Assembly: GCF_901542415.1 (NCBI RefSeq) | Contig: NZ_CABEHV010000004.1 | Location: 496,001 to 560,000 of the forward strand | Direction: 5' to 3' | DNA: 64,000 bases | Source: Streptococcus mitis | GTDB taxonomy: Bacteria; Bacillota; Bacilli; Lactobacillales; Streptococcaceae | Part shown: positions 1 to 8,274 of the stretch, piece after piece | How the letters are laid out: each line of letters opens with the position of its first letter | Position numbering within the stretch: the stretch's first letter is position 1 | Notes under the pieces: model-generated | Told to the model about the DNA's origin: nothing | Databases searched by the model: none | What the model saw: only the letters and a program-made list of their open reading frames with translations | Position numbers and translations under genes: made by a program

Positions 1-1389
1 ATTGGTTACTGAACCCTTAACCCCTTGACTGGCAAGAGCAGGTTTCAGATAGACATTGCGTCCAGTATCTAAGCTGTAGCCAACATAAATCCCCTCATTT
101 TCCCCCAGCATTTGAGTAGCACCAAAACCTAAACCAGCGAGGAAATCAGAGGTCACGTATTGAATATAATCATTCATATAACGCTTGCTGGCAGGTAAAA
201 ATTCTTCATGTAAGCCGAGCATATCCCCAAATGGTCGTACCAGTTTTACGCTTAAATCGTCATAAAAATCTTTCACTTCATTACAACGACGTTTGAGTTC
301 GTCAAGATCATTTGCTGATACCCTTACCACATAAGACAGCTTGTACATAGATTCCTTGCTTTGGTCTAAATTGGTTTCCAGCTCATTCACACTTTCCAGA
401 GCTTCCGCCACATTGGAGCTGGTTTCATTATCACTTTGCCAAGCGTGGTTATCCAAGTCTTTCAGTTCTTTCTTTTTATTGCGGACAGTAGATAGGGCTT
501 TACGATTCGCTACAATTTCCACATTCATTGACGTATCAATCGGGAATGTAAATTGCTGTTGCTGGTAGTAGAAGATTTCAGAGGACGGGAAGTCCAGTTC
601 TCCGACAATGCTGTTAATGGTAAAGTAAGCTACATAGACGGTTTCATCTTCCTGCTGGATTTTCAAATATCGCTGTTTTTCTTCCACCAAACAGCGAGTA
701 GGCTTAATCAAGTCATAGTATTTAATCAGCGTTTCATTATCCAGCTTTTTCTTTGATAGATGGTACTCATACTCTTCATAGGCAGTGCCTGTCTGTCCGT
801 AAAGGTGTTCAATCAGATAGCCGAAGTCGTCCTTATCTAACCTGCGGATTTTGAAACGACGAGAGATTTTATTTTCTAAGAGCTTTTCCATCTTCTGAAA
901 ACGCAGGATTTCATCATTACTCATACTAACAAAATCGCCCATCAGCTTATGGTTCACATCATAGACAAAATCAGACAAAGCATTTTTTGCTTCAACGGTA
1001 AGACTTTTCATAGAAAACTCCTGATCGTTGAGAAGCAACTTAAAGCCGATAAAGAAACGGTAGTTCACTTGATTTTCGCCAATCATGGATATTAAAGCGT
1101 CTGTCTGTTGGTCGATTTTGTCATAGGCAACCGCTTTGAGCTTGCCAGTGACTTCATTTTTGGAACGCTCTTGTGCAGAACGTATGCTGGATTCTGTACT
1201 GATTTGTAAAGCATGAATTTTGCCATCACGATTTTGTGCGATAAGCTGTCTGAAAGAATCATGCACTTGTATTTTCTGTTCTGGACTTAGAAATGAGTAA
1301 TTGTAAGGAACAAGCTCATAGTAAGCATAACATTCCCCGTCTTTATTCCAGACGAGATTGTTTTCAATGTATTTAATTGGATATGCCAT
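1..1389 (-). CDS. Tn916 Orf16, VirB4-like conjugation ATPase (N-terminal part, cut by window edge)
   Basis: Open reading frame running off the left edge; the visible 463 codons start at the ATG complementary to 1387-1389 (MAYPIKYIENNLVW). I recognise the N-terminal region of Tn916 Orf16, a VirB4/TcpF-type ATPase that powers the conjugative secretion channel at the membrane. The family is about 800 residues long, so the Walker A and B motifs lie outside the window. Its start overlaps the end of the upstream tcpE-like gene by 17 bases, which implies translational coupling in one long minus-strand transfer operon. No stop or frameshift is seen in the visible part. Confidence 0.9.
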   Translation of the reverse strand, partial: MAYPIKYIENNLVWNKDGECYAYYELVPYNYSFLSPEQKIQVHDSFRQLIAQNRDGKIHALQISTESSIRSAQERSKNEVTGKLKAVAYDKIDQQTDALISMIGENQVNYRFFIGFKLLLNDQEFSMKSLTVEAKNALSDFVYDVNHKLMGDFVSMSNDEILRFQKMEKLLENKISRRFKIRRLDKDDFGYLIEHLYGQTGTAYEEYEYHLSKKKLDNETLIKYYDLIKPTRCLVEEKQRYLKIQQEDETVYVAYFTINSIVGELDFPSSEIFYYQQQQFTFPIDTSMNVEIVANRKALSTVRNKKKELKDLDNHAWQSDNETSSNVAEALESVNELETNLDQSKESMYKLSYVVRVSANDLDELKRRCNEVKDFYDDLSVKLVRPFGDMLGLHEEFLPASKRYMNDYIQYVTSDFLAGLGFGATQMLGENEGIYVGYSLDTGRNVYLKPALASQGVKGSVTN

Positions 1390-1765
1390 AAAATTCACTC
1401 CTAACTGCTGTAATGGCTTCTTGTGGCTGGTTTCTGCCAAGCGTTACTTTTTTTCCTGCATAGGTCAGCTTTGGTCGCAGTGCATAAGCAATGACAGACT
1501 TCAAAAATCCATAAGGCTTTTTACCATCAAAAGTTTTTGTAGACATAAACCATGTGAAAGCCACAGGAATCCCAAAGTATTTGAGAAATGCTCCCTCTAT
1601 CATGGAAAGAGGGGGCAAGTTGCCAAGTATCATCACTGCAAAGAGTGACACGACAAACCATGTCATTTGCGTAAAGGTTATGGGAAACGGAAGTCTAAAA
1701 TCATTGATAGAATACAGTACCTTTTCCACAGACCAGATACTGGTATAGCTTCGTATTTTCTTCAT
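1373..1765 (-). CDS. TcpE family conjugal transfer membrane protein (Tn916 Orf17)
   Basis: Small membrane component of the Tn916 mating apparatus. From the ATG at 1765 the product is 130 residues, begins MKKIRSYTSIWSVEK, and has two hydrophobic segments around residues 30-75, matching the TcpE family. I chose this start because AAAGGA lies 8 bases upstream. The frame stays open to an ATG at 1879 (168 residues, MGFLKSSIKSVG), but that start has no ribosome site and would overlap the end of ardA; Tn916 orf17 is sometimes drawn with the longer frame. The 3' end overlaps orf16 by 17 bases. Confidence 0.85.
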   Translation of the reverse strand: MKKIRSYTSIWSVEKVLYSINDFRLPFPITFTQMTWFVVSLFAVMILGNLPPLSMIEGAFLKYFGIPVAFTWFMSTKTFDGKKPYGFLKSVIAYALRPKLTYAGKKVTLGRNQPQEAITAVRSEFYGISN

Positions 1766-1853
1766 GTAATCAATCCTTTCATAAAAAATAGGGGTAGCTG
1801 ATTGAGCCACCCCGTAAAATAGAAAATCTGCCAGTAGTAATGTACCGACAGAT

Positions 1854-2351
1854 TTAATAGACGATTTCAAAAATCCCATGATTGGTTGAGATAAACGTTC
1901 CTGAAAGGTCTAAATCCCGACCATAGGCTTGATAATCAATATAGTTTTGAAGACTAGCTGGTACTTCGCCTAAAGCACCCGTTTCTTCAATGTAGTAGCG
2001 TGCCACGTCATACATATCATCACAATCGGAATGAATGATAATATCCTCTTGATGTTCGCTTAGTTCTTCAATGCTTGAAAAATGAGTGAGCAGAGCAGAT
2101 AGCTCCGATTGTAATTCTTCGGGTAATTCCGATACCATTTCCCATAGTCGATTGAGTTCGCCAATGGAAGTGTATTCGTCAACCGTAAAGGGTAACTCGT
2201 AGTCATGAATGGCGTATTCCTCATATTCATCATTCAAGCCGATTTTCTCTTTGACTTCCTCAAAGTCAATGGGAAAGGTAAACCACGCACCGACCAATTC
2301 GCCCTCATTGTATTTGCCTAAATTCGCAATATAGACTTGCATATCGTCCAT
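1854..2351 (-). CDS. ardA: Antirestriction protein ArdA (Tn916 Orf18)
   Basis: 165-residue acidic protein beginning MDDMQVYIANLGKYNEGELV, typical of ArdA. The family mimics the bent B-form DNA bound by type I restriction enzymes and protects incoming single-stranded-turned-duplex DNA just after conjugation. The sequence shows the usual high Asp/Glu content spread over the whole length and the family phrase GAWFTFPIDFEEV near residues 21-33. It sits between the orf17 and orf19 transfer genes, as in Tn916, and is preceded by AAAGGACG on the minus strand. Length matches Tn916 Orf18. Confidence 0.93.
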   Translation of the reverse strand: MDDMQVYIANLGKYNEGELVGAWFTFPIDFEEVKEKIGLNDEYEEYAIHDYELPFTVDEYTSIGELNRLWEMVSELPEELQSELSALLTHFSSIEELSEHQEDIIIHSDCDDMYDVARYYIEETGALGEVPASLQNYIDYQAYGRDLDLSGTFISTNHGIFEIVY

Positions 2352-2467
2352 ATATTCACGTCCTTTCTTTGTAGAGATTCAAAAATCCCTACCGCACTTC
2401 GTTTGGTGTACCATTCCTTTGCGGAACATAAGAAAACCACTTATATTCCACAAAAGAACGGTTTTAT

Positions 2468-2689
2468 TTAAGCACCAATAATGCGATTGAATAGCTCTAG
2501 TAAAATGTCTTTTACTCCAGCAGCGTTGAAGACTAAGCCAACCGCAATAATCGCAATAATTAAAAAGCCAATCAGTTTGCTAAACTCACGCTTGAAGCCA
2601 AGATACAAGCCAATCACAACGATTGCTAAAAGCACCAGTGATTGAGCGTTTGATAGAAACCAGTTATAAAGGTTTTGTCCAAAATTCAT
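2468..2689 (-). CDS. Small two-helix membrane protein (Tn916 Orf19, TcpD-like)
   Basis: 73-residue protein with two predicted membrane helices (about residues 15-32 and 40-57) separated by a short positively charged loop (KREFSK). Position between the relaxase gene and ardA, and the sequence MNFGQNLYNWFLSNAQ, match Orf19 of Tn916, which is classed with TcpD-type conjugation membrane proteins. Function is inferred from the conserved operon position. Its ATG follows an AGGAGA-type ribosome site in the 42-base gap to orf20. Confidence 0.8.
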   Translation of the reverse strand: MNFGQNLYNWFLSNAQSLVLLAIVVIGLYLGFKREFSKLIGFLIIAIIAVGLVFNAAGVKDILLELFNRIIGA

Positions 2690-2731
2690 AAAAATGTTCT
2701 CCTCTCTATATTCAATGAATTTGTATTTGAG

Positions 2732-3937
2732 TTATTTTTTTGTTGTTATCACGTCCTGTTCTTTTACTGACTGTTGCTTCAAAATCTGCTTGTGTCGGTC
2801 TGTCAGTTTCGCATGGTCGAGAATGTCTTTTACAACCTGCGTCTGGTTGATTTCATCAAGTTTAATCGCAACCTTTAAGGTCGGGGCAACTTGATGAGAT
2901 AGCCAGTTCAGCGTCCTTTGGAAGGAGTAAGGCTCTGGTTTTGTGGTTAGTTTTAATCGTTCACGATTGTTCCCAATAAACCAAGCCCATTCTTCATTCA
3001 GTTTCCAATCAGAACGAGGTTTGGAATCGTCTTTATCTACAAAACGGATATACCGATTGATAATTTTAAAGGCGGTATGCTCTGGATTGTCATAGACGAG
3101 TAAATCACGGACTGCATAATAGGCACGCTCATTTTTCAATCGAATCTCAAAACGGTTTTTTACTTCTGCGTCTTCAATGGGAATATCATTTTTCTTGTAC
3201 TGCTCGTAGTCCTTTTCATAGATACAGAAATAAACTTCACTTTGTAATGAACCGATATAGAGGGTGTTTCCCATACATTCCTTTTCCTCTTTGCGTACCA
3301 GTTCGCCACTGCGATAGCTTTTAAAACTGCGGAAGACGGAGATACATTCTTCCTGTTGGCACTTTTCAGTGAGTACAGGGATATTTAAAATCCCTGTCTT
3401 ATCGTTAATGGCAAGGTCAAGGCGTTTCATCACACCGCCAGCCACCAAAACGTCCATAAAGAACTCATACCAGCTTCTTTGTTGTGCCAGAAGATAGCTT
3501 TCAAATTGTCTGCACCCACGACCTTTCAATTCCACCAGAACTCCTTTGTCCAGTTCATGGGAGCAAAGGACGAATATGTCGCCTAAAGCATAATGCTCTG
3601 AATAAGAATAGAAACCATAGTCCTCATGAAGAAAATAGGACAGTTTCAGTTGTAAGATGTTTTCGACCACCTGCTGTACGTCTGTTGTCGGAAAGCGAAT
3701 TCTTACATAATCAAACAGCATTTCAAGGGGAGCGTCGGGATTGAAGCGTTCCAGAGCTTCCCAAAGGGACTGCTGTAAATCCTCTGATGGCTTGACTTTT
3801 CCTGTTTCAATATCGCTTAGATACTGCCTTGTAATACCAGTCGCAACAGCTAAACGGTTTTGAGATAGTCCATAAGCCAAGCGTTTTTCTTTTAAATGCT
3901 GTAACCAAGTTTGTTCATTCAGTAAAAATCCCTCCAA
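2732..3937 (-). CDS. MobT-type relaxase (Tn916 Orf20)
   Basis: 401-residue replication-initiator-like relaxase that nicks oriT of Tn916-family elements and starts single-strand transfer. An N-terminal helix-turn-helix of the XRE type (GLSQNRLAVATGITRQYLSD, about residues 23-42) is followed by a Rep_trans-like catalytic domain, including KRLDLAINDKTG near residue 170. This architecture is typical of MobT relaxases, which are related to rolling-circle Rep proteins rather than to classical histidine-triad relaxases. The oriT lies just upstream (3960-4115), and the coupling ATPase gene lies beyond it. Confidence 0.93.
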   Translation of the reverse strand: MEGFLLNEQTWLQHLKEKRLAYGLSQNRLAVATGITRQYLSDIETGKVKPSEDLQQSLWEALERFNPDAPLEMLFDYVRIRFPTTDVQQVVENILQLKLSYFLHEDYGFYSYSEHYALGDIFVLCSHELDKGVLVELKGRGCRQFESYLLAQQRSWYEFFMDVLVAGGVMKRLDLAINDKTGILNIPVLTEKCQQEECISVFRSFKSYRSGELVRKEEKECMGNTLYIGSLQSEVYFCIYEKDYEQYKKNDIPIEDAEVKNRFEIRLKNERAYYAVRDLLVYDNPEHTAFKIINRYIRFVDKDDSKPRSDWKLNEEWAWFIGNNRERLKLTTKPEPYSFQRTLNWLSHQVAPTLKVAIKLDEINQTQVVKDILDHAKLTDRHKQILKQQSVKEQDVITTKK

Positions 3938-3959
3938 TCAAAAAGGCGTATGTCAACTT

Positions 3960-4115
3960 TTAAAGCCCATTTGACATACGCTGAAATTTTGTAAATCCCT
4001 TGTAACCAAAGGATTTTCTAATGTTTTTTTGACTGTTTCCTGTCGATTTGTACCCCCCTGTTAGATACGGGGGGTTAAGTGCTGGCGTGGCTATTGCCAC
4101 ACCAGCCAGCAAGAT
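3960..4115. other. Origin of transfer (oriT) of the Tn916-type element
   Basis: Noncoding stretch between the relaxase and coupling-protein genes, where the Tn916 oriT was mapped. It contains a G/C-rich inverted repeat (ACCCCCC at about 4050 pairing with GGGGGGT at about 4068) and a second repeat built from GGCGTGGC and GCCACACC at about 4083-4104. Such hairpins next to a nick site are what MobT recognises. Assignment rests on position and visible repeats; the nick site itself was not localised. Confidence 0.75.
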
Positions 4116-5500
4116 CAGTCCACACCTGCGACTTCCGCTTCGCACGTCGCCTGCGTGGACTGTCTGCTGTTGGATAACTTTTTAATTTCCTCCAAGAAAT
4201 CATATCCTTTTGGTACAAGGGGAGTATAAAACTCTGATATGACACTTGTTCCTACATCAACATAGCCACGACCTTTGATTCGCTTTAAGAAGAAATCCTT
4301 TTGTACGTCACTGCCAAACATCATGCCATAGCCCATTTCAGACATACGACCTAAAGCCACTCTGAAATTAAACTGATCACGGATTCCGTCGCCTAAATAT
4401 TTTGCGTCTGGACGTTGACAAGCCAGTATTAGAAAGAAGCCAGCTTGACGACCTAACATGACAATCTGTTTCAGCTTATTCATAACTGCGGTGTTTTCTT
4501 TTGTTCCCAGCATTTCCATGAAAGCGACGTATTCATCAAAGATTAAGAAGTGTGCCGGGAGACCTAAGTAAGCATAATTTTTGCCAGTCTTATAGTTCTT
4601 CATCTGCTTCATTTCCTCACTACGTTTCATCATTTCTTCATAGAATGTTTCAATGCAAGAAAGCAAGTCTTCTTTTCTATAGTAGACATTTGCCATCACA
4701 GAACCTAAGTCCGCAAGATCAGCATTTTTCGGGTCAAGAATATACAGTTTTGAATCTGTATGAAGCAAGGCTTCAATCAGTGTCAGTATAAAGTAAGTTT
4801 TACCGCCACCTGTACCACCAGCAATCAACATATGAGGGAGCTTATCATATTCCCACCATACGTTTTTCATTAAGCGAAGTTTACCATCTTTAGCTTCTAC
4901 TTCATCAATAGAAATACGACTGGCTATGGTGTCATAGAGCAAAGTATATTCCACATAGGAATCCTTTAACTCTTTATCCGTCAGCTCACAGTACAAGCCA
5001 CTCTCTAATTTCTTTTCCAAGTGTAAGAGTTGGTCTTGATATTTTCCCAGCGTGATTTCCACCCGTATCTGTATCAAGCCATTTTTAAGTCGATAATACA
5101 TTTTAGGGAAGTAGGTTATCTTTTCCTTTGTACGACCAGCACTATCTTTAAAGAAACCCTCTGTTTTGACCTGTTCAGATTCATACCACTTGTTTTCAAG
5201 TATCATCTTTGCCAGTTTTTGACGGTGGTAAAGTTGTTTAACCGTATCATAGCGAACCCGTTTGAATACAAACGCTACCAGCAAGCAGATAAGAATTGCG
5301 ACACTGAAACTGATAATTAAATAGGGAATGTCAATCTTATCTGCTTGTGATAGGTTAAAATCCTGCCAGTTGATCTGCTGGATTGTCTTCACATGAAACA
5401 GTCCGACAACCAGCAGGAAAACAGGCAGGAGTGACGCTATCGTAAAATGAAAGACTAAATCTTTACCAGATGGGCGAATCCTTTTACCACGCTGTTTCAT
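4115..5500 (-). CDS. TcpA/FtsK-SpoIIIE-type coupling ATPase (Tn916 Orf21)
   Basis: 461-residue conjugative coupling protein that hands the relaxase-DNA complex to the secretion channel. Two membrane helices near the N-terminus (about residues 15-38 and 55-78) are followed by an FtsK/SpoIIIE ATPase domain with Walker A GGTGGGKT (about residues 227-234) and a Walker B strand FLIFDEYVAF. It is the first large gene of the minus-strand transfer operon after orf22 and orf23, and its 3' end reaches the oriT. Length agrees with Tn916 Orf21. Confidence 0.93.
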   Translation of the reverse strand: MKQRGKRIRPSGKDLVFHFTIASLLPVFLLVVGLFHVKTIQQINWQDFNLSQADKIDIPYLIISFSVAILICLLVAFVFKRVRYDTVKQLYHRQKLAKMILENKWYESEQVKTEGFFKDSAGRTKEKITYFPKMYYRLKNGLIQIRVEITLGKYQDQLLHLEKKLESGLYCELTDKELKDSYVEYTLLYDTIASRISIDEVEAKDGKLRLMKNVWWEYDKLPHMLIAGGTGGGKTYFILTLIEALLHTDSKLYILDPKNADLADLGSVMANVYYRKEDLLSCIETFYEEMMKRSEEMKQMKNYKTGKNYAYLGLPAHFLIFDEYVAFMEMLGTKENTAVMNKLKQIVMLGRQAGFFLILACQRPDAKYLGDGIRDQFNFRVALGRMSEMGYGMMFGSDVQKDFFLKRIKGRGYVDVGTSVISEFYTPLVPKGYDFLEEIKKLSNSRQSTQATCEAEVAGVD

Positions 5501-5528
5501 GCGAAAAAGTCTCCTTTCTACCTAGCGA

Positions 5529-5915
5529 CTATTTGTCTTGTGTCGGTTCTTTCTTTGCTTGTGGTTGAGCTTTGAATGAACTAGAATCCTTTGTCAGCAC
5601 AATATCGTCTGCCTTGATATACCAGTCAACATCTGCTCCTTGATAGGTGGCAGTAGCAACGGTGTCCGCAATGGGATTGATAAGTTCCACCCGTGCGTTA
5701 TAATCAAACTCTTTCAAAGGCACGCTGGCAGGAATACTTACTTGAATCATGCGTCCTTGTCCTTTGGATTTTAAGTCATAGGTACGTTCCTTGATTTCAT
5801 CTGAAACCGACCCGTCTTCATTTTGGATTCTCACTTCACGACGTAGAGCAGAGAATTTCAATTCTCCAAAAGTCGTGTCTTTATCTAATACAATGCCATT
5901 TGCTAATCTCATCAT
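5529..5915 (-). CDS. DUF961/YdcP-family protein (Tn916 Orf22)
   Basis: 128-residue soluble protein starting MMRLANGIVLDKDTTFGELK. It belongs to the DUF961 (YdcP) family found in pairs at the head of Tn916 and ICEBs1 transfer operons; in ICEBs1 such proteins support helicase-driven DNA processing. It is a paralogue of the next gene upstream: both carry the F-G-x-L-x-F start motif, an RSYNL/RTYDL phrase and an ELINP/KLVNP phrase. A GAGG ribosome site precedes the tandem ATGATG, so either Met could start. Confidence 0.88.
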   Translation of the reverse strand: MMRLANGIVLDKDTTFGELKFSALRREVRIQNEDGSVSDEIKERTYDLKSKGQGRMIQVSIPASVPLKEFDYNARVELINPIADTVATATYQGADVDWYIKADDIVLTKDSSSFKAQPQAKKEPTQDK

Positions 5916-5930
5916 TTTTCCTCTCTTTCT

Positions 5931-6245
5931 TTATTCTTTTATCATGTCGTCAGCATGTAAAAGGTAATTTGTAAAACCACGAGTGCCGATTTTGTAGCCC
6001 TCTGCGGTAATACGTGGATTGACTAACTTCACACGTTCCTCAAAGCCGAAATGTTTTTCGCCAGCTTCAGCAGGAAGCACCACCACAATATCATCTGCTC
6101 TTTGAACATCAGAATAGAGATTATAGCTTCTTGATAAGACAGTTAGCCGTCCGTTGATTCTTCGCTGAACGACTTTATCCTCGCCAGCAAATTCTAAATT
6201 GCCGAATGTTTTTTCCATGTTGGGAATCACAAATTTAAGTTCCAT
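5931..6245 (-). CDS. DUF961/YdcP-family protein (Tn916 Orf23)
   Basis: 104-residue protein of the DUF961 family, paralogous to the downstream orf22 and 15 bases from it. Shared features are FGNLEFAGEDK near the N-terminus, a central SRSYNLYSDVQ stretch and ERVKLVNPRI near residue 75. It is the first conserved gene of the Tn916 transfer operon on the minus strand. Role is inferred from conserved pairing next to the coupling protein; no catalytic motif is visible. Confidence 0.88.
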   Translation of the reverse strand: MELKFVIPNMEKTFGNLEFAGEDKVVQRRINGRLTVLSRSYNLYSDVQRADDIVVVLPAEAGEKHFGFEERVKLVNPRITAEGYKIGTRGFTNYLLHADDMIKE

Positions 6246-6267
6246 ATTTTTACCTATCCTTTCTTTT

Positions 6268-6342
6268 TTATTGGCTGAATGAATGTTTGATGGTCTTAAA
6301 GAGTGGGGAACGACCTTTTGATTCTTGATTTTTTGTTTTCAT
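6268..6342 (-). CDS. 24-residue leader ORF at the head of the Tn916 transfer operon
   Basis: Short frame MKTKNQESKGRS... ending TIKHSFSQ, with AAAGGAAG 8 bases before its ATG (complement of 6340-6342) and a TAA at 6268. It lies between the terminal hairpin at 6376-6402 and orf23. The strong ribosome site and basic, hydrophilic composition suggest a translated leader, possibly coupling ribosome movement to readthrough into orf23. No known domain; I have no experimental support for expression. Confidence 0.55.
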   Translation of the reverse strand: MKTKNQESKGRSPLFKTIKHSFSQ

Positions 6343-6368
6343 AAGTTCACTTCCTTTCAAAATCGGGT

Positions 6369-6402
6369 AAAAAAATAGACACCTCATTTTTTGAAGTGTC
6401 TA
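6369..6402 (-). terminator. Terminator-like hairpin between the Tn916 end and orf23
   Basis: On the minus strand TAGACAC (6402-6396) pairs with GTGTCTA (6382-6376) around an A-rich loop, followed by seven U residues (6375-6369). This is a good intrinsic terminator or attenuator for transcription entering the transfer genes across the joined ends of a circularised element. Confidence 0.75.
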
Positions 6403-6486
6403 CCTATTAAATATTCAAATTTTATTGGAAGTATCTTTATATCTTCACTTTTCAAGGATAAATCGTCGTATCAAAGCTCATTCATA

Positions 6487-6581
6487 AGTAGTAAATTAGT
6501 AGTAAATTGAGTGGTTTTGACCTTGATAAAGTGTGATAAGTCCAGTTTTTATGCGGATAACTAGATTTTTATGCTATTTTT
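6487..6581. other. Terminus of the Tn916-type element with integrase arm repeats
   Basis: Two tandem copies of AGTAGTAAATT (6487-6497 and 6498-6508) look like the DR2-type arm sites bound by the N-terminal domain of Tn916 integrase. Two copies of TTTTTATGC (6546-6554 and 6566-6574) precede the T-rich end. After about 6581 the sequence changes to a coding frame for an M16 peptidase, so I place the element boundary between 6575 and 6582. The exact base is uncertain because Tn916 carries variable coupling sequences. Confidence 0.75.
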
Positions 6582-7264
6582 CATATAAAAATATTCAAGC
6601 AGGAGAATTCCAGATTGCTATTGCTGGTCCAAGTTTTCTACAAAGTGAAATCATAAGTATTGAAAATATGTTACCTTTAAGTGGATCATCTGTAGAAATT
6701 AACTCTCCGGCTTTTTCAACTGGTTTAACGGAATTAGATAAACAACAAGAACTTTCTGAAATTTCTATGTATCTAGATATATCTGGTATGGTAGCATCAT
6801 CTCATGAAATGGCAATGTTAAGTATCTTAAACTCGATGTTAACTGGTATTAAAGATTCATTATTAGGCCATAAGTTAAGGACACAAAAGCAATGGATATA
6901 TAGTATTGTATCATACCCAATATTTTATAGTAATATGACTTTACTAAAAATAGTAACTATAACACCTACAATCTATAAGAAAAAATTGATTAAAACACTG
7001 GAGAACAATCTTGTTAATGAATCCGATTTATCTGATGAACTATTATTTTATAAGGCTAAAAAAAGAGTAATCAATGAATTGTACATAAATTGTGAAGTTA
7101 ATAAAAATGAATATTTAAAAACAATTTGTAGAGAAAAATTATTTGATATTCCAAGTTGGGATAGTATTGCTGAAGAGCTGGAATTGATTTCTTTAGATGA
7201 ATTAAAAAGTTTTTCAAAAAAAGCAATTATTCAAAATAGGAATTACCACATTGTAATAAAATGA
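6582..7264 (+). pseudogene. M16 (insulinase-like) peptidase, 3' part only; 5' part cut off by the Tn916-type insertion
   Basis: About 227 codons resemble the C-terminal half of M16 metallopeptidase-like proteins: an acidic GL-x-ELD segment, the helix SLLGHKLRTQKQWIYSIVSY that matches the conserved R/Y region of M16 C-domains, and a typical ending (DSIAEELELISLDELKSFSKKAI). The N-terminal zinc site HxxEH is absent because the reading frame starts inside the transposon end. The open frame can be extended to 6533, but those first residues are transposon DNA. It is convergent with rgg, overlapping it by 38 bases. M16 proteins often process small peptides, which fits an Rgg/SHP neighbour. The missing 5' half should lie on the far side of the element. 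Confidence 0.7.
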
Positions 7265-8111
7265 TAATATTTTTTTTGTAGTAATCTTTATAATTTTTGT
7301 ATAATGTTTTATTGAATAATTCAAAAATTTTTAAAGCATCTTCTATTTTTAAAATTGATTTTTGATTATGATGAAATTTAAGTTCAAAAAATCCTTCTAA
7401 ATACAAAAGAATAGTTTGTTCAAAAAAATCTGTGGAATTAGATAATATATTCTTAGTAGCTTGTTCTAAAAATAAAGCTTCCTCATATAAGCTGTTTTCA
7501 ATCATAATAAGAAGTGAATTAAGAAGTAATTGAACGAGAGCTTGTTTATTTCTAGGTATAGAACTATACAACTTTCCTTTTTTAAGCGCCTCTTTGGCAT
7601 ATCTAAATAATAAATTTGGTAATATTGCTCGACAACAATTTCCAAGAATAAGAATTTCGTAATATCCCCAGTTTTCAACAGAAAATAAATAATTAGTAAG
7701 ATAAGAGGTGTCTTGATTACTCAATTGATGAGTATTATCAATTCCATAGATAATACTTTCAATGAAAATAGCGTTTAACTTATGATAATGAGATTTGGTT
7801 TCTCTAAACAGTTCCATCTCTTTGCTTACCATATTAAGTAATGATTTGATTTCTTGATTGTATGCAGCCTGTTGAACTAAGCGTATCAAGGTATTGAAGT
7901 CTGAAGGCTGATAATTATTACATGAAAGCAAAAACTCCTCTAGTGTTACACCTATTTTTTCAAGTAGATATAATAATTTAAAAAATGAGATTTCTGTCTC
8001 TCCTAATTCAAATCTAGATATTTGAGACTTTGAAATTTCTGCACCTGCTAATGAAGAAATAGAAATACCTTTTCCTTCTCGTATTTTTCTATAAGTTTCA
8101 CCTATAATCAT
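7227..8111 (-). CDS. Rgg/GadR/MutR family peptide-responsive regulator
   Basis: 294-residue cytoplasmic transcription factor. An N-terminal XRE helix-turn-helix (residues 1-65, with the phrase IREGKGISISSLAG and SKSQISRFELGE) is followed by the Rgg C-terminal TPR-like repeat domain that binds short hydrophobic pheromones. I start it at the ATG complementary to 8109-8111 because GGAG lies 6 bases upstream; the frame opens earlier at 8123. The shp pheromone gene is divergent, 47 bases from this start, the arrangement seen for SHP-linked Rggs. It probably acts on the shared intergenic region and on the downstream operon of shp. Confidence 0.88.
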   Translation of the reverse strand: MIIGETYRKIREGKGISISSLAGAEISKSQISRFELGETEISFFKLLYLLEKIGVTLEEFLLSCNNYQPSDFNTLIRLVQQAAYNQEIKSLLNMVSKEMELFRETKSHYHKLNAIFIESIIYGIDNTHQLSNQDTSYLTNYLFSVENWGYYEILILGNCCRAILPNLLFRYAKEALKKGKLYSSIPRNKQALVQLLLNSLLIMIENSLYEEALFLEQATKNILSNSTDFFEQTILLYLEGFFELKFHHNQKSILKIEDALKIFELFNKTLYKNYKDYYKKNIIILLQCGNSYFE

Positions 8112-8158
8112 ATTTATCTCCATTTACCATAAAAAATCATTAGAAAGCGTGACAGATT

Positions 8159-8230
8159 ATGAAAAAATACTATCAAATCTTTTTATTATTATTATTTGAT
8201 ATTATCATTATTATTGGATTATATCAATAA
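8159..8230 (+). CDS. Short hydrophobic peptide (SHP) pheromone precursor
   Basis: A 23-codon frame (MKKYYQIFLLLLFDIIIIIG plus LYQ) begins 47 bases from, and divergent to, the rgg start. Its shape is that of streptococcal SHPs: a basic N-terminus, a leucine-rich core and a C-terminal Asp-Ile-rich segment with Gly, comparable to DIIIIVGG and DILIIVGG pheromones. In known systems the C-terminal 8-10 residues are exported and trimmed (PptAB, Eep), re-imported by the Ami permease and bound by Rgg. The ribosome site is weak (AGAAAG about 12 bases upstream), as in several small pheromone genes. Too short for ordinary gene callers. Confidence 0.82.
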   Translation: MKKYYQIFLLLLFDIIIIIGLYQ

Positions 8231-8274
8231 CATTAATGAGTCTGGGTAAAAACTCAATTTCAGGAGTAAATGAA

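Noticed and set aside
3960..4145. 61-codon minus-strand frame across the oriT
   Set aside because: It covers the hairpin-rich transfer origin, overlaps the end of the coupling-protein gene and has no ribosome site or recognisable product.
6533..6581. ATG 6533 as the true start of the M16 protein
   Set aside because: These codons fall in the terminal repeats of the Tn916-type element; the family sequence begins only after the junction.
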